Below are positions 28,808 to 37,172 of a stretch of DNA of 64,000 nt, in pieces. Under the pieces are notes generated by a model that saw only the letters and a list, made by a program, of their open reading frames with translations, ran no database searches and was not told where the DNA came from. Both the position numbers and the translations under genes were made by a program. Source of the stretch: Caldisericaceae bacterium (GTDB lineage Bacteria; Caldisericota; Caldisericia; Caldisericales; Caldisericaceae); the NCBI GenBank assembly GCA_027023025.1, contig JALVXB010000043.1, positions 1-64,000 of the forward strand, written 5' to 3'. Position 1 is the first letter of the stretch, and every line of letters begins with the position of its first letter.

Positions 28808-29654
28808 ATTCGAGATTATTCTGGATTTTTGCAGCTTTTATAGTATTTTTTATAAGCATTAAGGTGGTAAGTACTCCGATTCCACCGGGAACGGGTGTAA
28901 TTGCACCTGCGACATCCACTACATCGTCGAAGTCTACATCTCCTACGATCTTGCCGTTTACTTTATTGATTCCAACATCTATTACTACAGCACCACGCTT
29001 TACGAAATGCCTGTTTATCATTTTGGGTCTTCCCGTCGAAACGACGAGAATGTCTGCTTTGCTTGCAACGAGTGGCAAATTCTTTGTATGGGAGTGGCAG
29101 ATTGTGACTGTGGCATTTTCAGCAAGTAAAAGAAGTGCAGCAGGCTTACCCACGATGTTGCTGCGCCCAATAACTACTGCGGACTTTCCATCAATGCTCG
29201 TCGTGCGTTTTATCGTTTCGATTACACTTTGTGCAGTTGCCGGTATAAACATAGGGTTTCCTTCAAGCAATCTCCCCATGTTTATCGGGTGGAATGCATC
29301 GATGTCTTTGTCGGGATTAATAGTTGCAAGTACTTTTTTACTGTCGATGTTTTTTGGCAAAGGTAACTCTACGATAATTCCGTTTATCTCTTTTCTTTCG
29401 TTTAACTTTTTAATTGCTGAAAGTACATCTTCTTCTGATGCCTCTTCGTTCATTCTAAAGTGTTCTGCATAAACGCCAAGCTTCTCTGCTCGTTTTCTGA
29501 TACTTCGTGCATAGGTTTCGCTTGCCTTGTTATCGCCTACTTGAAGAATGGATAAAGACGGAGTAATTCCGTGCTTTTTAATTTCTTCAACTTCCTTTGC
29601 AAGTTCCTGCTCTATGTCTTTTGATAAGCTTTTCCCGTCAATTATCTTGCTAAT
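28806..29654 (-). CDS. folD: Methylenetetrahydrofolate dehydrogenase/cyclohydrolase
   Basis: 282 residues with the family signatures ETYARSIRKRAEKLG, GIIVELPLPKNID, DKDIDAFHPINMGRL and AVVIGRSNIVGKPAALLLL. Bifunctional oxidation/hydrolysis of 5,10-methylene-THF to 10-formyl-THF. The conserved N-terminus (SKIIDGKSL) begins directly after an ATT codon at 29654, with AGGAGGTG upstream and a -10 TATAAT (plus 29683-29688) only about 30 bases away. No ATG, GTG or TTG lies in frame between that promoter and the conserved sequence. The start therefore appears to be ATT, or an ATG mutated or misread. Longer frames would begin upstream of the promoter and are rejected. Confidence 0.93.
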   Translation of the reverse strand: MSKIIDGKSLSKDIEQELAKEVEEIKKHGITPSLSILQVGDNKASETYARSIRKRAEKLGVYAEHFRMNEEASEEDVLSAIKKLNERKEINGIIVELPLPKNIDSKKVLATINPDKDIDAFHPINMGRLLEGNPMFIPATAQSVIETIKRTTSIDGKSAVVIGRSNIVGKPAALLLLAENATVTICHSHTKNLPLVASKADILVVSTGRPKMINRHFVKRGAVVIDVGINKVNGKIVGDVDFDDVVDVAGAITPVPGGIGVLTTLMLIKNTIKAAKIQNNLE

Positions 29655-29682
29655 GGTGCACCTCCTATCGTTTTTGAATACT

Positions 29683-29714
29683 ATTATACTATTTTTGCAA
29701 TAAAATGCTATAAT
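29683..29714. promoter_or_regulatory. Overlapping divergent promoters of folD and the HAS-barrel/herA pair
   Basis: Minus-strand -10 TATAAT (plus 29683-29688) serves folD. Plus-strand extended -10 TGCTATAAT (29706-29714) serves the gene at 29721, whose ATG follows 6 bases later without a leader. Neither has a strong -35. The two polymerase sites overlap and would compete. Confidence 0.6.
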
Positions 29715-29720
29715 ACGAAT

Positions 29721-30290
29721 ATGAAACACATAGGAGAAGTAATCACAGTTCGCTCTGATGTACTCGTTGCTGAGGGGGAGAGAAGTGCTCTTCCGCCTCT
29801 CGGGACTATCCTGAAAAGCGATCGTGGTGTTTTGTGTCTCGTCGTTTCGCACTCGATAGACAACAAAATTCCTGGCCGTATGCCAATTGCATACGGAAAG
29901 AGCATAGAGCAACTGGAAAGAGAACAGCCACAGGTGTTTGCACTTATGAAGTGGATGTTTCAGGCGATTCCTTTTGGTACTTTAAGTGAAGGTTCTGTAG
30001 AATTGTTTCTTAATAAGGTAGTGGAAATACATACATTATTATTTGAAACACGGAAGGAAGAAAGGGATCTCATCTTTAAAGAATTGCGTTTTTTTGACTT
30101 TCTATTTTCTATTGATAAAAGTGTATTTCCGCAAAGAGATAAAATCATTGTATCGCTTATTAACGCTTACCTGAACGATTTATTGGAAGTAAAAGAAGAC
30201 GAATATGTAAGAATTTTTTCTTATATTTCTAAGATATTGAGAAACGATTACCAAACACTTAAGTATATTATGGACGGTGTAAGTATATGA
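29721..30290 (+). CDS. HAS-barrel-like protein paired with HerA
   Basis: 189 residues. The first 80 (HIGEVITVRSDVLVAEGER...) resemble the beta-rich HAS-barrel seen at the N-terminus of HerA-type ATPases and their partners; the rest is predicted helical. It overlaps the HerA-like gene by ATGA, so the products are likely to act together. The transcript appears leaderless. Assignment rests on weak sequence resemblance plus context. Confidence 0.5.
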   Translation: MKHIGEVITVRSDVLVAEGERSALPPLGTILKSDRGVLCLVVSHSIDNKIPGRMPIAYGKSIEQLEREQPQVFALMKWMFQAIPFGTLSEGSVELFLNKVVEIHTLLFETRKEERDLIFKELRFFDFLFSIDKSVFPQRDKIIVSLINAYLNDLLEVKEDEYVRIFSYISKILRNDYQTLKYIMDGVSI

Positions 30291-31837
30291 ATGGTTCGAT
30301 AGGTTTCCTAAAGTCTGGTTCGATAGGTGATGGGTTTTTAATCAGGCTGAATAAAACGGTTAACTCGGAATCGCTCCAGATAGGTGATTTTATCGTCGTT
30401 CAGGGTGACCTTTACGATTATTTTGGTATTATAGAAGACATTCGAATAGGTTCTTCAAACGAGGACGTATTCTTCAATCCTCCTGAGAATAAAGTTCAGA
30501 GAATTGCCGTAAAAGGTGCTATTACTTTTAGCGAAGTGCTCGTTACGCCGTATCTTATGATAGAAAAGTCTACGAACAGGGTTGTTACGATAAAAACGAT
30601 TCCTGAGCACTTCTCTGATGCAAGGAAGGCAAACGAACGCGACATCAGAATCGTATTTGGGGGGAACGCGGAAAAAGCATTTCATGTAGGCAGTCCTCTC
30701 ACGATGGACGAGCGGATTTACATCGACCTTGAAAAACTTGCAAAGAGAAATAATGCTATTTTCGGTATTACGGGTTCTGGTAAAACATTTCTTGGAAGAA
30801 TTATTTTTTCAGGCCTTATAAAGCACGATGTTGCATCACTTCTTATCTTTGACATGCACAACGAGTACGGGCAATTTGCAAAAAGTGAAAAGAAAGGAAA
30901 GCTCAAGTCGTTAAAAGGTTTGTTTGGTACTAAAGTAAAGGTATTCGATGTGTCAGATAAGAATAGCAATGCAGATGACTTTATTAAGATTCCGTATGGA
31001 GACATCGCTGCGGCGGATATAGCAATGCTTTCCTTTTTACTTTCCTATTCTCAGCATTCGGAAGAAACTGCATGGATAATTAATAAGCGTTTTGGAGATA
31101 AGTGGCTGAAGCATGTTGAAGAGTTAAGAAGTGCAACCGAAGCAGAAATAGAAGAAAAAGCAAAGGAATGGGGGGTGAACTCCTCCTCTCTTTCAGCTCT
31201 TATCAGGCATCTTGACAAACTTTTGAGTCTGGACTTTATACAAAATATTAAAGAAGACAGTAGTGTGCAAAAAATACTCCGATACCTTAAAAACGGCACT
31301 TCGGTCGTCGTGCAGTTTTCTGGAAAGTATGCAAACAATCCGCTTGCGTACTTTACCGTTGCAAACATTATTACTCGAAGGATTCACGAACTTTATGCAA
31401 GTGCAAGCGAAGAAGAAAGAAACAAGAGGATTATGATTGTGGTAGAAGAAGCGCACAAACTGCTTTCCAGCGATATAAAAGACAAAAACATATTCGGCAC
31501 AATTGCTCGCGAAATGAGAAAGTACAATGTAACGCTTTTCGTAATAGACCAGAGGCCTTCAGAAATTGATTCTGAGGTACTTTCGCAGGTAGGCACGCGT
31601 TTTGTTATGCAACTTATGGACGAGAAGGATATGGATGCCGTTTTTCAGGGAGTAGGAGGAGGAAGCAGGTTGAAAAAAATTCTTCGCACGCTGCAGCCTC
31701 AGGAAGTTTTGCTTTTTGGCTACGCAGTTATGGCTCCCGTTCCTATGCGGGTAAGGGAATATAACGAGAGTTTTTTTAAAGAAGTAAGTGAAAGTGTTTC
31801 TGCACCTTCTGCAGAGGATGCAGACGAACTCTACTGA
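30287..31837 (+). CDS. herA: HerA-type hexameric DNA-translocase ATPase
   Basis: 516 residues. An N-terminal beta domain (HAS-barrel) is followed by the FtsK/HerA ATPase core: Walker A AIFGITGSGKTFLGRI near residue 160, LLIFDMHNEYGQFA, Walker B RIMIVVEEAHKLLS near residue 380, IAREMRKYNVTLFVIDQRPS (sensor region) and a C-terminal arginine-rich motif. HerA translocases pump duplex DNA and in archaea partner the nuclease NurA in end resection; bacterial versions also occur in defence modules. No NurA homologue is adjacent, and lgt follows. The role here is inferred as DNA repair or processing. Confidence 0.85.
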   Translation: MNGSIGFLKSGSIGDGFLIRLNKTVNSESLQIGDFIVVQGDLYDYFGIIEDIRIGSSNEDVFFNPPENKVQRIAVKGAITFSEVLVTPYLMIEKSTNRVVTIKTIPEHFSDARKANERDIRIVFGGNAEKAFHVGSPLTMDERIYIDLEKLAKRNNAIFGITGSGKTFLGRIIFSGLIKHDVASLLIFDMHNEYGQFAKSEKKGKLKSLKGLFGTKVKVFDVSDKNSNADDFIKIPYGDIAAADIAMLSFLLSYSQHSEETAWIINKRFGDKWLKHVEELRSATEAEIEEKAKEWGVNSSSLSALIRHLDKLLSLDFIQNIKEDSSVQKILRYLKNGTSVVVQFSGKYANNPLAYFTVANIITRRIHELYASASEEERNKRIMIVVEEAHKLLSSDIKDKNIFGTIAREMRKYNVTLFVIDQRPSEIDSEVLSQVGTRFVMQLMDEKDMDAVFQGVGGGSRLKKILRTLQPQEVLLFGYAVMAPVPMRVREYNESFFKEVSESVSAPSAEDADELY

Positions 31838-31851
31838 AAGGTGGTGACAGA

Positions 31852-32670
31852 ATGTACCCAATTTTTTTGCACATAGGGCATTTTACGATCAGGACTTACG
31901 GTGTTATCGTTGCAGTTGCGATAATATCAGGAATACTTATTGCTTTGCACTATTCTAATAAGTTTCACATAACGGACGAAGATACCTTTTTGTCTGCTTC
32001 TATCTGGGCGATTATAGGCGGTGTTTTAGGCGCACGCATTTTCTGGATTCTCGTTTCTCCGGACCTTTCTTTTTACTTAAAAAATCCGTACCACTTTATC
32101 GCCGTGTGGGAAGGCGGTATGTCGTTTGAGGGTGCAGTGCTTGGCGGTATTGTTGCAGGGTATATTGCGATTAGAATTTATAAAATAAATTTCTGGGATG
32201 CACTGGATATTGCAACGCCTGGTATTGCAATTGGCTACGGTATTGGAAAATTTGCCTGTTTTTTCAACGGGTGCTGCTACGGACTCCCTGCACCTAAGTG
32301 GTGGCCACATATATTTCCTCTGGTGAATGTATTTACCAATCCGCAGTCTGAATGTTATAATTTAAATGTGCCTCTTATGCCCGCGCAACTTATGGACTCT
32401 CTTGCAGGGTGGATTGCATTTTTTGCCGTCGTTTTTTACTTTGCAAAGAGAAGAAAGTACAAAGGAGAGTTATTTATAAAGTTTATTTATGTTTTTGCAC
32501 CGCTTTTATTCCTCGTGGAATTCGTGCGCTACATCCCGGTGCACTTTTTGCACCTTACTCCAAACCAATGGACTGCAATTGGGTTGCTCGTTTTTGCGGT
32601 TATTGCAGAACAAATTTTGAAAAGAATGTTCCCTATCGAGAGCGGAGAAGATAAGGAAACTACGAAGTAG
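31852..32670 (+). CDS. lgt: Prolipoprotein diacylglyceryl transferase
   Basis: 272 residues, seven membrane segments. It carries the Lgt signature GIAIGYGIGKFACFFNGCCY near residue 127 and, upstream, WEGGMSFEGAVLGGIVAGY, with H and R residues of the family in place. Transfers diacylglycerol from phosphatidylglycerol to the lipobox cysteine of prolipoproteins at the membrane. Starts 14 bases after the herA stop behind AAAGGTGGTGA, so it is probably read from the same mRNA. Confidence 0.93.
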   Translation: MYPIFLHIGHFTIRTYGVIVAVAIISGILIALHYSNKFHITDEDTFLSASIWAIIGGVLGARIFWILVSPDLSFYLKNPYHFIAVWEGGMSFEGAVLGGIVAGYIAIRIYKINFWDALDIATPGIAIGYGIGKFACFFNGCCYGLPAPKWWPHIFPLVNVFTNPQSECYNLNVPLMPAQLMDSLAGWIAFFAVVFYFAKRRKYKGELFIKFIYVFAPLLFLVEFVRYIPVHFLHLTPNQWTAIGLLVFAVIAEQILKRMFPIESGEDKETTK

Positions 32671-33604
32671 ACATACATAAGCTGTTTGTAGTAACCGAAC
32701 AATTTTTCGCTTTTTGGCCGGATTTTGCCCACTTTTGACCCTCAAGAAAGCCTTTATTTATGCGGATTTCTATTTTCGGTAATTTTGTTCAAATTGATAA
32801 TTTCAAAGTGATTTTCAAGAAATGCTGATAAACACAGGCTTTATTGCGATTTTCTTATGCCCTAAAATAAGGCCGTTTAACGCATTTTGCAGGTATAATT
32901 ACCCGATTTTTCTCAAGATTTGCGTCTACGGGCCTTAAATTAGCGATTTTGAAACGATCCCTGATAAATGCAGGGTTTGGTGAGTCATACTTGAGCCGCT
33001 TTTGTAAAGGATCTTATAAGAAAACAGCATACTACTCGATGTTTTAAATATTAACAAAGAGTAGTATCGTTAAGGCAAAGATTCTTCACTGCGTTCAGAA
33101 TGGTGCGCCAGGGAGGTAGGATTGTTAGGATAGAGACTCTTTGCTTTGCTCAGAGTGACAAGAATGGAGTTGTTCTCGAGCGAGCGTCAGCGAGCGAAGG
33201 ACCTCATAAGAGATTGGAGTGCAGGACAATGTTGATAATAATGTAATTCCCAAGATGTTTCATTGTTAAGGCAGGGACTCTTCGCTGCGCTCAGAGTGAC
33301 AGGAAAATATTAGAGTGGTAGGAAAAAATATCAGAGTGTCAGAGAAAATGTGCTCATAGTGGCAAAGTTATTTTGTTGTCTTAAACATATTCTCTCTTAA
33401 ACAATCCTGAACCATTCTATGCTTAGAGTGACAGTGAAGAGGGGCGGTAATGGCAAAAATAGAAATCTTTTACTGTGTTCAGAAGAGTGGAAAAAGGAAT
33501 GAAATTTCTGGTGTACTGTAATTGCTAAAAACTCTCCTCATGATGGAAACCTTATTAGAGTATTGAAAATTTTAGTTTTGCTATAAATGAAATTGATTTA
33601 ATTG
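32671..33604. repeat. Repeat-rich gene-free region (dispersed repeat family, copy B)
   Basis: About 930 bases without a credible gene. The first 330 bases contain loosely recurring 'cgatttt' and 'ctgataaa-caggg/ctt' motifs. From 33075 there are three units of the dispersed repeat ('cttcactgcgttcagaat' near 33084, 'ctttgctttgctcagagtga' near 33139, 'cttcgctgcgctcagagtga' near 33280) and one GTTCT...AGGACC unit with AGCGAGCG direct repeats at 33172-33203. Degenerate pieces run to about 33490. Confidence 0.75.
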
Positions 33605-33642
33605 ATAAAAAATACCAGTGAGGTTATCTGCCTCACTGGTAT
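33605..33642 (-). terminator. Terminator of the class III aminotransferase gene
   Basis: Perfect 12-bp stem (33612-33623 with 33631-33642) and a 7-base loop. On the minus strand it is followed by ATTTTTTATC, about 45 bases past the aminotransferase stop at 33687. Confidence 0.93.
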
Positions 33643-33686
33643 AAAATTAAGGAAAATACGAAGAAAGCGATTCTTTGCTTAACTTT

Positions 33687-34994
33687 CTACTTGCCTATAA
33701 CTTTTGCTATTGCTTTATCCAGAACCTCGAGTCCTTCTCTGAGTTCGTCTTCACTCATCACGAGAGGGATAAGAAGTCTGATAACATTACCGTGTATGCC
33801 TGCACCTGCGAGAATCAAACCTTTTTGCAACGATTCCATAATAACCGCTTTTGCTGTCTTTGCATCTGGTTCCCAGGTATTCCTATCTTTTACGAATTCA
33901 ATTGCTCGCATTGCTCCAATTCCGCGTGTTTCTCCCACGACTGAGTACTTCTTTTGAAGTTCTTTGAAGTTTTCGTCGATGATTTTGCCGTATTCGACTG
34001 CTCTATCAAGAAGTTTTTCTTCGTCTATAATGTGCAACACTTCTATCCCTGCCCTACACGCAACAGGGTTTCCGCCGAATGTGCTACCTATCGAACTTCC
34101 AGGTAGTTTGTCGAAGTATTCTTTTTTACCTACTACTGCTGAAAGAGGCAGACCTGCCGCAATAGACTTTCCAAGGGAAATGAGGTCTGGCACGACATTC
34201 CAGTTCTGTATTGCAAAGAGCTTTCCTGTTCTTCCGTATCCGCTCTGCACTTCGTCTGCTACCAGCATAATGCCGTACTTGTCGCATACAGCTCTCAGTT
34301 CTTCGAGAAAACCTTCTGGCGGAACATTAAACCCGCCTTCTCCCTGAATAGGCTCAATTACGATTGCTGCAACATCTTCCGGATATACATTGTCCTTTAA
34401 AACCTGCTCAAAGTCTCCAATTTTCATTTTATTCGTATGTGGGTTTGGGAACGGAAGCCTGTACACTTCCGATGCAAATGGTCCGTAAATATATTTATAG
34501 GGCATTGCCTTGTGCGTCATCGTCATAGTAAGAAGCGTCCTTCCGTGAAACGCATTTTCAAAAACGACGACTGCCTTTCTGCGCGTTACGCCTTTAGCAA
34601 TCTTTACTGCGTTTTCTACGGCTTCTGCTCCACTGTTAAAGAAAGCAACCTGCTTTTCGAAGTTCCCAGGTGCGCGTTCTGCAATCATCTTTGCAAGGTC
34701 TGCAAACGGCTTGTAAGGAACTGCGGTGAAGTCAGTGTGAAGAAACTTTTCAGCCTGGTCTTTAACTGCGCTAATAACGCGTGGGTGTGAGTGCCCAACG
34801 ACGAGGCATCCCCAGCCGCCTGTAAAGTCGAGGAATCTGTTTCCATCGACATCCTCTACGACTGCACCGTGCCCTCTTTCAATGTAGAATGGAGCAAGTG
34901 AGCCCATAGGTGACGCAACAAAACGCTCCCTTTCTCTGGCAATTTCTCTGCTTTTTGGTCCTGGAATTTCCGTTTTGATCAAAATAGAACCCAT
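33687..34994 (-). CDS. Class III PLP aminotransferase (4-aminobutyrate/ornithine-type)
   Basis: About 435 residues starting at ATG 34994 behind GGAGAT. Signatures: DVDGNRFLDFTGGWGCLVVGH, FFNSGAEAVENAVKIAK (PLP phosphate), AIVIEPIQGEGGFNVPPEGF, LVADEVQSGYGRTGKLF (PLP ring Asp), ISLGKSIAAGLPLSAVVG (Schiff-base Lys) and GSTFGGNPVACRAG. This resembles GabT-like enzymes and thermophile enzymes annotated as ornithine/4-aminobutyrate aminotransferases. It is monocistronic with its own promoter and terminator, so genomic context does not settle the substrate. Confidence 0.9.
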   Translation of the reverse strand: MGSILIKTEIPGPKSREIARERERFVASPMGSLAPFYIERGHGAVVEDVDGNRFLDFTGGWGCLVVGHSHPRVISAVKDQAEKFLHTDFTAVPYKPFADLAKMIAERAPGNFEKQVAFFNSGAEAVENAVKIAKGVTRRKAVVVFENAFHGRTLLTMTMTHKAMPYKYIYGPFASEVYRLPFPNPHTNKMKIGDFEQVLKDNVYPEDVAAIVIEPIQGEGGFNVPPEGFLEELRAVCDKYGIMLVADEVQSGYGRTGKLFAIQNWNVVPDLISLGKSIAAGLPLSAVVGKKEYFDKLPGSSIGSTFGGNPVACRAGIEVLHIIDEEKLLDRAVEYGKIIDENFKELQKKYSVVGETRGIGAMRAIEFVKDRNTWEPDAKTAKAVIMESLQKGLILAGAGIHGNVIRLLIPLVMSEDELREGLEVLDKAIAKVIGK

Positions 34995-35036
34995 TTTTTC
35001 ATCTCCTTTCGATTTTCGTATTTTGCACACAATCCG

Positions 35037-35064
35037 ATTATATGCTTTAAAATTTAAAAATCAA
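35037..35064 (-). promoter_or_regulatory. Promoter of the class III aminotransferase gene
   Basis: On the minus strand -35 TTGATT (plus 35059-35064) and -10 TATAAT (plus 35037-35042), 16-bp spacer, about 40 bases before ATG 34994. Confidence 0.75.
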
Positions 35065-35117
35065 TACGGAGATTACATAGAAAAAAAGAGGAATTAAGCC
35101 TATCTTGAAAGTTGAAC

Positions 35118-35807
35118 TTACAGGAGAGATGCGATGTACACGAATAAAGGTGCGTAAACGAGTGCAGGCAGAAGGTTAAGCACTTTTAATTTTTTAATGC
35201 CAAGCAGTTCAAGCCCTAGTGCTATAATAAGCAAGCCGCCTGCTGCGGTGAGATTGTTTAAGTACGGTTTTCCCATAAGGAATTGAAGTTCGCTGCCAAG
35301 AAGCGTTAAGCTTCCCTGAATGACGAAAACGGAAACGGCCGAAAGCATTACGCCAATACCGAGTCCGGATGCAAGAGTTAGAGAGGTAATTCCGTCCATA
35401 ACTGACTTTGTGTAAAGGAGCGTTGCGTCTCCCGTTAAGCCCTCCTGTATAGATCCCACGACCGTCATAGCACCCACGCAAAATATAAGCGTTGCCATTA
35501 TAAAACCTTCAGTAAAGTGCGGCGAATTCGGAGAAACTTTGCTTTTTAACCTGTCTGTAAGGTTTTCTAGTCTTTCGTCTAACTTCAGTGCTTCGCCTGT
35601 TATTCCGCCCAGGATAAGCGATAAAAAAACTACGATAAAGTTATCTGCTTTAAGCATCATTGACGTCCCAATGAGAAAGGTAAAGAGCCCTATTGCCTGG
35701 ATGATAACCGTTTTGAATCTTTCTGACAGACGCTCCCCGACGAGAAGTCCCAGGGCACTTCCCGTTATCACAGTTATTACATTTACGATCGTCCCGCTCA
35801 GATGCAT
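35118..35807 (-). CDS. DUF554 family membrane protein
   Basis: 229 residues with about seven hydrophobic segments. The N-terminus (GTIVNVITVITGSALGLLVGE) and the region NLTDRLKSKVSPN...FTEGFIMATLIFCVGAMTV match the DUF554/YqgA pattern. Function unknown; a transporter is often guessed. It has a -10 TATAAT (plus 35813-35818) ending 5 bases before the ATG, which implies a leaderless mRNA. Divergent from the SDR gene. Confidence 0.85.
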   Translation of the reverse strand: MHLSGTIVNVITVITGSALGLLVGERLSERFKTVIIQAIGLFTFLIGTSMMLKADNFIVVFLSLILGGITGEALKLDERLENLTDRLKSKVSPNSPHFTEGFIMATLIFCVGAMTVVGSIQEGLTGDATLLYTKSVMDGITSLTLASGLGIGVMLSAVSVFVIQGSLTLLGSELQFLMGKPYLNNLTAAGGLLIIALGLELLGIKKLKVLNLLPALVYAPLFVYIASLL

Positions 35808-35812
35808 ATTGC

Positions 35813-35842
35813 ATTATAATAATTTTTTGAAAATCTTATAAT
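35813..35842. promoter_or_regulatory. Divergent -10 boxes of the DUF554 and SDR genes
   Basis: Minus-strand TATAAT at plus 35813-35818, 5 bases from the DUF554 start codon (leaderless). Plus-strand TATAAT at 35837-35842 lies 19 bases before the preferred SDR start at 35862, which has GGGAGGTGG. No clear -35 on either side. Confidence 0.55.
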
Positions 35843-35861
35843 GTTTTTGGGAGGTGGAACG

Positions 35862-36650
35862 ATGGATCTCGGATTAAAAGGCAAAAGCGCGGTTATTATG
35901 GCAGGCAGCAAAGGTCTTGGAAAAGGCGTTGCCTTGAAACTCGCAGAAGAGGGTGCAAATGTCCTTATTATGTCCAGGAATTTGGATAATCTTAACAGGG
36001 CAAAGGGGGAAATAGAAAACAGGACAAAAAGGGAAGTTGCAATTTTTCAGGGAGATGTAACTAAGAAAGAAGATGTTTTTAGTGCTGTAGAAACTGCGGC
36101 AAAAAGGTTTGGCACGGTACACATTTTATTCACAAATGCAGGAGGCCCGCCCCCAGGAGGGTTCTTTGATATAAAGCCAGAAGACTACCTTTCTGCCGTT
36201 AAGTTAAACCTAATGAGTACGATTTACGGGATTTATGCAGCAGTTCCGTACATGAAAAAGAATAAGTGGGGGAGGATCATCGCCTCTGTTTCCGTAAGTG
36301 TCAAACAGCCTCTGGATAACCTCATTCTCTCAAATGTTTCCAGGGCAGGTGTCATTACGCTTATAAAAAGTGTGTCGAATGCCGTTGCGCCATTTAACAT
36401 CACTGCGAATGCCGTGCTGCCAGGATATACTATGACGGACCGGGTAAAACATTTGATTGAAAGCGGTGCGAACAAAAAAGGGACGACTTTTGAAAGTGAA
36501 GCAGAAAAAATTATTAAAGACATTCCTATGGGAAGAATTGGACTGGTGGAAGAATTTTCTTCTGTCGTAGCGTTCCTTGCATCTGAAGAGGCTTCTTACA
36601 TAACGGGCAGCGCAATCCCAATTGACGGGGGATTTATAAAGTGTGTGTAA
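35862..36650 (+). CDS. SDR-family oxidoreductase lacking the canonical YxxxK
   Basis: About 262 residues with the SDR cofactor motif GSKGLGKGVALKLAEEG, NAGGPPPGGFFDI and a C-terminal PMGRIGLVEEFSSVVAFLAS...GSAIPIDGG as in 3-oxoacyl-ACP-reductase-like proteins. The catalytic Tyr-x3-Lys is replaced: the aligned segment is NLILSNVSRAGVI, with Ser for Tyr and Arg for Lys. This departure is known from a BKR-like SDR subgroup of uncertain activity. The start at ATG 35862 is chosen by GGGAGGTGG and by the -10 box lying over the upstream in-frame ATG. Confidence 0.85.
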   Translation: MDLGLKGKSAVIMAGSKGLGKGVALKLAEEGANVLIMSRNLDNLNRAKGEIENRTKREVAIFQGDVTKKEDVFSAVETAAKRFGTVHILFTNAGGPPPGGFFDIKPEDYLSAVKLNLMSTIYGIYAAVPYMKKNKWGRIIASVSVSVKQPLDNLILSNVSRAGVITLIKSVSNAVAPFNITANAVLPGYTMTDRVKHLIESGANKKGTTFESEAEKIIKDIPMGRIGLVEEFSSVVAFLASEEASYITGSAIPIDGGFIKCV

Positions 36651-37123
36651 GCAAAATGTCGTAGAAGCACGATAGTTGAAGTGATTTATATAGTGCCGTA
36701 GAACCACTTTACCGTTAATGTGAAAATCCTTTGTTTATAAAAAAGTTAAGTACAGCTTTTTCTTAAAGAAGGACTATGATAAAAAGTATTTTTGAGTGGA
36801 ATAACAATTTTTAGAAAGGGTAAACTTGCTAAGTTAGAAGTACTTCACTTAATACGACAAAAGAATGGGTAATTTTCTTCGTAACTTCGTAAAACGCCTC
36901 GGTGCTACAGTATGGTTTTTTTCATCTACTTTAGCATATTTAAGTGATTGAAAGATCACAATCATTACTTTAAGCATAGGGTATTAAAAGAGAAAACAGG
37001 CGTACGAAAAAGGAGGAGGAAACGCACGCCTGCATTTGATATTGTTGTGTTAGGGGTGATTTTTCTTTTCACCTGGCTCATTATAGAAGGCAATTATGAA
37101 GGCAATGTGAATTAAAAATAAAT
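36651..37123. other. Gene-free region with hairpins and a possible tiny ORF
   Basis: About 470 bases without a recognisable gene. Near its end CAGGCGT (36997-37003) pairs with ACGCCTG (37026-37032), and the 22-base loop holds a strong AAGGAGGAGG ribosome-binding sequence (37010-37019). A short reading frame downstream to TAA 37115 encodes a single hydrophobic stretch (LGVIFLFTWLII). A small GGTGA/TCACC hairpin follows at 37055-37073. It may be a regulated tiny gene or an RNA element; the rest shows nothing. Confidence 0.35.
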
Positions 37124-37147
37124 AATCCGGGCTTTCAGGCCCGGATT
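37124..37147 (-). terminator. Terminator of the ftcD-hutI-gcvT-aminotransferase operon
   Basis: 9-bp stem AATCCGGGC (37124-37132) with GCCCGGATT (37139-37147) and a 6-base loop. Read on the minus strand it is followed by ATTTATTTTTAAT, 26 bases past the aminotransferase stop. Confidence 0.85.
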
Positions 37148-37172
37148 GAGTAGATGCTATTAGCCAAACTTT

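Noticed and set aside
29655-29912. Longer folD reading frame with N-terminal extension
   Set aside because: It would begin upstream of the folD promoter and overlap the divergent gene; the extra sequence does not resemble FolD.
33075-33303. CRISPR array
   Set aside because: The repeated 'cttcgctgcgctcagagtga' units are imperfect, irregularly spaced and lack uniform spacers.
32671-33604. tRNA or structural RNA gene
   Set aside because: No cloverleaf, CCA end or recognisable RNA motif could be found; the sequence is repeat debris.
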